Assembly (NCBI GenBank): GCA_021397835.1
Contig: JAJFZO010000747.1
Span: 2,234,501 to 2,298,500, forward strand
Source of the DNA: Moringa oleifera
Lineage: Eukaryota > Streptophyta > Magnoliopsida > Brassicales > Moringaceae
DNA length: 64,000 nt
Direction of reading: 5' to 3'
Positions within the stretch are counted from its first letter, which is position 1. Each line of letters begins with the position of its first letter. This document shows, piece after piece, positions 58,801 to 64,000 of the stretch. The position numbers and the translations under genes were made by a program. The notes under the pieces are model-generated. The model saw only the letters and a list, made by a program, of their open reading frames with translations, was not told the DNA's origin and searched no databases.

Positions 58801-58920
58801 GCTATTGTTGTTGTTGTTGCTGCTGTTGCTGGTCTTGATGCTGCTGTTCTTCCTCCTGTTTCCACTGTTACTGTCCTCTGATCGTTTGCTTGATTTACTA
58901 GTGCAGCCAAAACAACCCAT
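55874..58920 (-). CDS. PBL5/PBL6-like RLCK VII protein kinase
   Basis: Receptor-like cytoplasmic kinase of subfamily VII, which relays signals from cell-surface receptors in immunity or hormone response. Five coding exons: 58920-58767, 57934-57681, 57477-57288, 57167-56776 and 56161-55874, giving 425 residues. MGCFGC at the N-terminus provides Gly2 for myristoylation and Cys3/Cys6 for palmitoylation, so plasma-membrane attachment is expected. A Ser/Asn-rich linker follows. The kinase shows GEGGFG at 119-124, Lys141 in VVAIK, HRD-class Asp239 in [11 protein letters not shown] at 257-259 and [10 protein letters not shown]. The linker segment [14 protein letters not shown] sequence (here [10 protein letters not shown]) and the C-terminal [18 protein letters not shown] match Arabidopsis PBL5 (At1g07870) as I recall it, better than PBS1. 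[10 protein letters not shown] corresponds to the activation-loop site that the bacterial protease AvrPphB cuts in PBS1. Orthology to PBL5 versus PBL6 is not settled. Confidence 0.93.
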
Positions 58921-59059
58921 AATAATAATTAAAAATCCCCCTTTCTTCCTTTCTTTCCTCAGCAATACAGATGAAACAGCTCCCAGGCACAAGAAAAACA
59001 ACCAAACATGAAATTCAAAGAAAATGAAAGAGAGAAAAAGAGAATAGGAGTTACAAAGA

Positions 59060-59097
<38 letters not shown>

Positions 59098-59900
59098 GAG
59101 AAGAGTGTGAGAATGTAGGATACAGACCGATGGTGTTTCGCCTTTTATATTTCCAGAGTACAATCCGGTGCAACCGTCCACAATGCACGATTTCATTTTC
59201 CCAATCAAAACATGACGCGTAACAAACACCAGGAGTATTTCGTCATTGCCATCTCCCTGCAGTGAATCACGTGGAGTCACTTCTAACAGAATCGAGTAAA
59301 AATCCTCCACGTGTTAGCTGAATGCTCCTCGGTCAACCCATAATTAAGGTACTGTACATCGCGTTTATATTTTGTGTGCCCAAGCAGCCACTAGCCCACT
59401 GACGTGGCAGACACTGATTGGCCCACAGTGATTTGGTAGAGGACTGAACTGCAACAGATCTTTGTCCTCTTATTTTCCAGAAGCAAACGCCCCTCTCTCT
59501 CTCTCTCGTTTTTCTTTTCTTTTTTTTTTTATTTCGAATTCCTGTCTTGTATCACCAGCGGGTGACGTACGCATCACAGACACAGATAGAGCCTTGATCG
59601 CCGTCTGATTTGTTTTTAATTCCAAGGAGAGAAAGGTCAAAATGCGGACGCCAACCTGCGGTGCCCACCTCAATGTTTACGTTATTAAACTTCGGCCCCA
59701 CACACTCTGACCTACGCGGTTTCCCATTTAAGATTTAACGGTGATCCACGCGATCAAGCTTGCCAACCTTTTTCATACGGCAAATCAAAGGTTGACGTAT
59801 CGTAGGTGCTCTCAAGTTTGGGAAACAGCTGATCACCGCTCAGATTTAAATTTACCGTGTGTGAAATTTGACCAACGCGGTATATCGACCGTGAAGTTTC
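58921..59900 (-). promoter_or_regulatory. PBL kinase promoter region with two G-boxes
   Basis: A GA microsatellite at about 59066-59093 lies in the probable leader. Two perfect CACGTG G-boxes are at 59268-59273 and 59308-59313, forty bases apart, with a TGACGTGGCA element near 59400. Such ACGT-core sites bind bZIP or bHLH factors in plants (light or ABA response). Their use here is inference. Confidence 0.5.
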
Positions 59901-62880
59901 TTGGATATCACATTAATATTAAAAAATGATATTTTTATTGATATTATTAATGATGTTGAATTTGTTTTAAAGATCAAATTTTTTTTTGTTAATTTGATTT
60001 TTATAAAATATTTTATGTTTAAAACACCATTTTTATTTATTATATTAAAAAATTATGTTTATATTAAAATATCTATAAGTTAATATCTTTGGGATATCAA
60101 TATAAATTAATTAGCATTTAAATACTAACTTGATTTTTGAATAAAATTAAATTTTATGTTGGAGTTTAATAATTTCAACATCATGTAAAAAATGATGCGA
60201 ACATCATAAAAATCAATTAAAAATTTTCAAAAATCAAAATTAACAACTTGATTTGTCATATACTTTGTTGTAATGATAAATAGGAAGCTTTTTCATCATT
60301 TAGTGATTTTTGCAAAATCAAATTTGGTTCTATATACTCATTTAAGGCTCATTGAATAATACCCATGTGGAAGTTACATGACTGCATCGTATAATTTGAT
60401 TTTGAAAATTTTAAATTTTTTAAATAAAAAGTACGAACTTTTAAGTAATTTAATTATCAAATTTATCAATCAGATTATTTATTTATCTTTTAAGAAATGA
60501 TTTTATTTTTTATTAATATATTAAATTATAAAAATAACCCTTATATTTTTAAAAAAAAACTAATACCAACTCAAATAAGAAAAAAATTTTAATTCAAAAT
60601 TTTTATTATATATTTGACTAGAAATACATAATGCGTTGGTCACCATATGTCTTTCATTCCGAGCCATTTTAATGGTCTATTTGACCAACTATTTACGTCG
60701 CTTTTGCTTTTTTTTCCCTATCTATAATATGTATAAATATATTAACAAAATTGGTAAACCCGTATTGAATGTTCAAATTGTTATTTATATAAATTTTTTT
60801 ATTTATAATATATATACCAAATGATCAAAGGTGATGTTTATATATGGTATTAATTAGTTCGACTTACCATACTAAAAATGGCATTATTTGAAAACTTTAG
60901 GCCGGTTGTAGCAATCCTTATCCTTTATTTAATGACAAATTGGGAATAATCATTGTCTTGGTGGGAAAGCATACACTAACGAATTAAAGACTACATCTTG
61001 AAATCATATTGACAACCTAAAACACAAAAATTTGTGTTTTTTTTTTTCCGATTCAAGTTTTTTTTGAATTTATCATGCAAAGATAATATATTAAATAAAA
61101 ATTAATAAAATAATTTAAATCATATTTATTAATTATTTAATACTAATAAAGCATAGAGAAACACAATAAAAAAATTAACAATATTTATTAACTAATCAAT
61201 ACTGATTCGAAACATAAGAAAAAGAGTTTATTAATAGGTTCCATAATTGGATAAAAATCTTTGATAATCTAAATTTGTGCTAAGACTTTTATAAAGAGTT
61301 AAAATAATATTTTAAAAAAATTATAATATTAATATGAAAATAAATTAAATAAATAGATATTAACTTCTAATTTTTTAAAAAACTCAATACATGTTAGCAA
61401 CAAATAGTCATGATTTTTCATAATTTTTTATTTGTATTACTTAGAAATACTTTGTCCCTTGTGCAAGTGAAATAATTGATATTGTTTGTGATTAATTTGG
61501 CAAAACGGAAGATAACTACCCACCAAAATTCAAGCCGTTATTACACTTTCTTTATTTAGTATGAGTTGTGAATTTATAAGGTACCTAAATTAGCATAAAA
61601 TGATTATTTAATAATGACTAATTAAGTAATTAATGTTAAGAGAACTTAGGTAAAACAATACCCAAAAGGAGCAAATCAAATTTGAAATGGTTACCTTAAT
61701 AGTAGATTATTGTTATGATTCTATAAGTAATTATAAGATCTGAATTTTATAAATAAGATAAGTTATTCCATCAAAAAAAAAAAAGAGTTAGGTATTCTAT
61801 TCATAACAATAATTACTTATTTTTTAAATATATAATAATTAAATTATTTTTATAAAAATAAAATTATAGAAAGAAACTCTTTAATACTAAATTTATGCTT
61901 AAATTTAAATGCTATTATATCAATAAATTTAAATTTTTTATTTGGGGTAAATTAAACCTTATTTTTATTTTTTCAAAGATAATATAAAATTAACAAAAAA
62001 AAATGCTATGTTAGAATGAAATGAAATAAACTAATTAATACAAAAACTAAAAAAAATTACCTTTTTTTCTTTTTTTGTTTCTTTGTCTACTTTTTGCCCC
62101 TCATTTTTCACTTTCTCTTTTTCTCCTCTCTTTTTTTTTTTTTGTAATTCCTAAAATAGTCTTAAAAATCTAAAATATTTAAATATAAAATTAACTTAAT
62201 TAATATGAAAATTTTTAAATTAAAAGTCGCACTTAATATATAAAGTATATATCCATATACAGTGTTAAAAATATATTTTTTTCTTTCCACGTGTTCAAAG
62301 ATTTGCCAAAGTGTTGAAGGTCGGTCCACCAAGAACGCCATAATCACATAGTGATCATATCGATTAGGGCGTTAATTATTGGGCACATTAAATTAAAGAT
62401 AAGAGAAAATAAAGTTCACAACACACGTATGGATAAATCCACAAACCCAAAACACTTGTCAAGGAATTATTACACCACATCTAGCTTTCGAGATGTTAAT
62501 CTCATTAACAAAGTTATAATTAAAAGGAGATTAAACTGTCATACCTTCCCTCTTATAGGTGAAGACCCACCTACCCATTATTCAATTTTTCAAAACTTTA
62601 TGGATAGGATTGAAGTTTTTGTCATTATCAAACTCAAAATTAATTGCCATTTTTTAATAAAAATATTAAAATTCTTTACTGATATAAACTATATGAAAAT
62701 TTAAAAAATAATAATAATATATGAAAAGTTTAATAAAAAATTATTGGAATTTATTTTTTATTTTTTATATTAGTATAATAAATTTATTAATGATGAAAAT
62801 ATTATTTTATTATTTTATTTTAAAAATTCAATACATATAAGATAAGTAAAAAATGTTAATATTTTATAATATAACATTTC
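59901..62880. other. AT-rich intergenic DNA
   Basis: Low-complexity AT-rich sequence with T-rich runs (for example about 62060-62145). Short open frames occur but have no domain, and their codons are dominated by A and T. Confidence 0.4.
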
Positions 62881-64000
62881 ATAGTGCATTAGTCATCGAA
62901 TTGAATATCCTTAGGATCTTCGTTAGAAGTGTTCGTGGAGGGTAAACCGCCTTAATAAAAGGCACTAAGTGAGCGGGTACTTATCATGTTGATTTAAGAT
63001 GTGATAATAATTATTTGGACAAAGGTTACTGGATCTGATTGGCTTACTCACGGTAATATTTTTAATCAATTACGTTGAATACAAATATTCAAATTTATTT
63101 TAATTTATTTATTTTATCTATCTTCGAGATTGAAATTAAATTAATATCAAGAAATTTTTTCAAACATTAAATTAGAGTCCTAGTGTGAAATGTGTTCCAA
63201 TAGTTAGCAATCAAACCCTAGCCAAGTGGCAGTACATAAATAATTTATTGAACATTAATCAGAGTACTATAATTTAATACCATTTTTTGGACCGATCAAT
63301 TAAGATTGATTCACGCAACCTACAATCAAGAGGTAAAAATAAAATAATTTAAGAGAATATATAATTTAATTTTAAAATTAATCAAATTGATGCTCATCTA
63401 TGCAATTGAATGACTGATGTATGACCCATATAAGCATTGAATTATTTCTACAACATATGTGGAAAAGTCAGTACATATTTCAATTATTATTATTTTTAAT
63501 TTCTTTCAATATTCAACTAAATTAATTTAACGTAAAATAAAATTAAATTCTTAGATTGCCCACTTTGAATTCTAAGTTTAGAAAATAAGTCCCATATGAT
63601 AACAACGGGCCTAGTCAACCTAATTTTGTATTAGTCAATCTTTAATTATGAATTAGATTAGACTTATAAGAGAAACCTCCTCCAATTTTTTCTCTTCTTA
63701 GTGGCAATAAATAAAATTGAAGTGGGTATTTAACTAAATTTTTCCTATTTATTGGAAACAATAGAAACCCTAACATCATAAAATGCCCTAATTTTCTCGA
63801 GAAAATTAAATTTCTTCCCATTGATTATTTGCCGGACAAAGTTGACCTGGGGAGTTCATGACTGCAATAAGAGTGTCTCACATTCTTTTTTTTTTTTTAA
63901 AGCATCACAGTAACTTATTTAAAATATTTTTACTAAAAATTATATAAAATTTTAATATTTATTTTATGTTATTAACTTAATTTTTATATTTAAAAAATAA
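62881..64000. other. Mixed-composition end region, possible element relic
   Basis: Two islands of higher complexity stand out: 62880-63060 (with GTGGAGGGTAAACCGCC and GTGAGCGGGTAC) and about 63170-63330 plus 63590-63870. They have the look of decayed retroelement non-coding sequence, but no repeat ends, primer site or coding remnant could be identified. The window ends in AT-rich DNA. Confidence 0.25.

Noticed and set aside
58796..59011. Poly-leucine open frame on the + strand
   Set aside because: Antisense of the Asn/Ser-rich start of the PBL kinase (CAACAACAA-type codons).
62351..62704. 117-codon open frame near the right edge
   Set aside because: AT-driven composition and no recognisable motif. 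The surrounding sequence shows no gene structure.

Overview
This window is nuclear DNA of a flowering plant, almost certainly a eudicot. The genes have many GT-AG introns (every junction placed here reads GT...AG), the proteins are plant-specific or closest in my memory to Arabidopsis families (phototropin, receptor-like cytoplasmic kinase VII, DUF604 glycosyltransferase, plant RNA polymerase III), and the spacers are very AT-rich. The species cannot be read from the sequence. There are no bacterial-type operons, CRISPR arrays or tRNA/rRNA genes that I could find.

Layout, left to right. At 712-1627 (+) lies a GH18 chitinase-2-like gene carrying an apparent one-base frameshift. At 2131-2733 (-) is a 200-residue lysine-rich protein of unknown function. 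From 2.9 to 5.9 kb the DNA is AT-rich; inside it, at about 4.56-5.19 kb, is a more complex block with a TATA box and a sequence like a tRNA-Met primer-binding site, so it looks like an LTR or plant pararetrovirus control region. At 6210-29118 (+) is a complete RNA polymerase III largest-subunit gene (NRPC1): 27 coding exons, 1394 residues. Its introns hold several 5'-truncated LINE-type retrotransposon pieces that share one 3' tail. At 29843-32280 (-) is a two-exon BTB/POZ protein (519 residues), convergent with NRPC1.

At 34191-44357 (-) is a complete phototropin 1 gene (22 coding exons, 996 residues) with both LOV cysteines and an AGC VIII kinase. A 5 kb AT-rich spacer follows. At 50150-52134 (+) is a DUF604/fringe-like type II membrane glycosyltransferase (570 residues), convergent with a small single-pass membrane protein at 52642-53494 (-). 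After another AT-rich spacer, 55874-58920 (-) encodes a PBL5/PBL6-like RLCK VII kinase (425 residues). The last 5 kb is a G-box-containing promoter region and then AT-rich intergenic DNA.

The genes do not form one pathway. They cover chitin hydrolysis, small-RNA transcription, ubiquitin-type adaptor function, blue-light sensing, glycosylation and immune/hormone signalling. The most interesting structures are non-genic: the LINE family that has repeatedly hit NRPC1 introns, a GC-rich hairpin insert in one of them, the promoter/primer-site block at 4.6-5.2 kb, and a dispersed AT-rich repeat family seen on both sides of the window. I saw no strong sign of a wholly new biological system.
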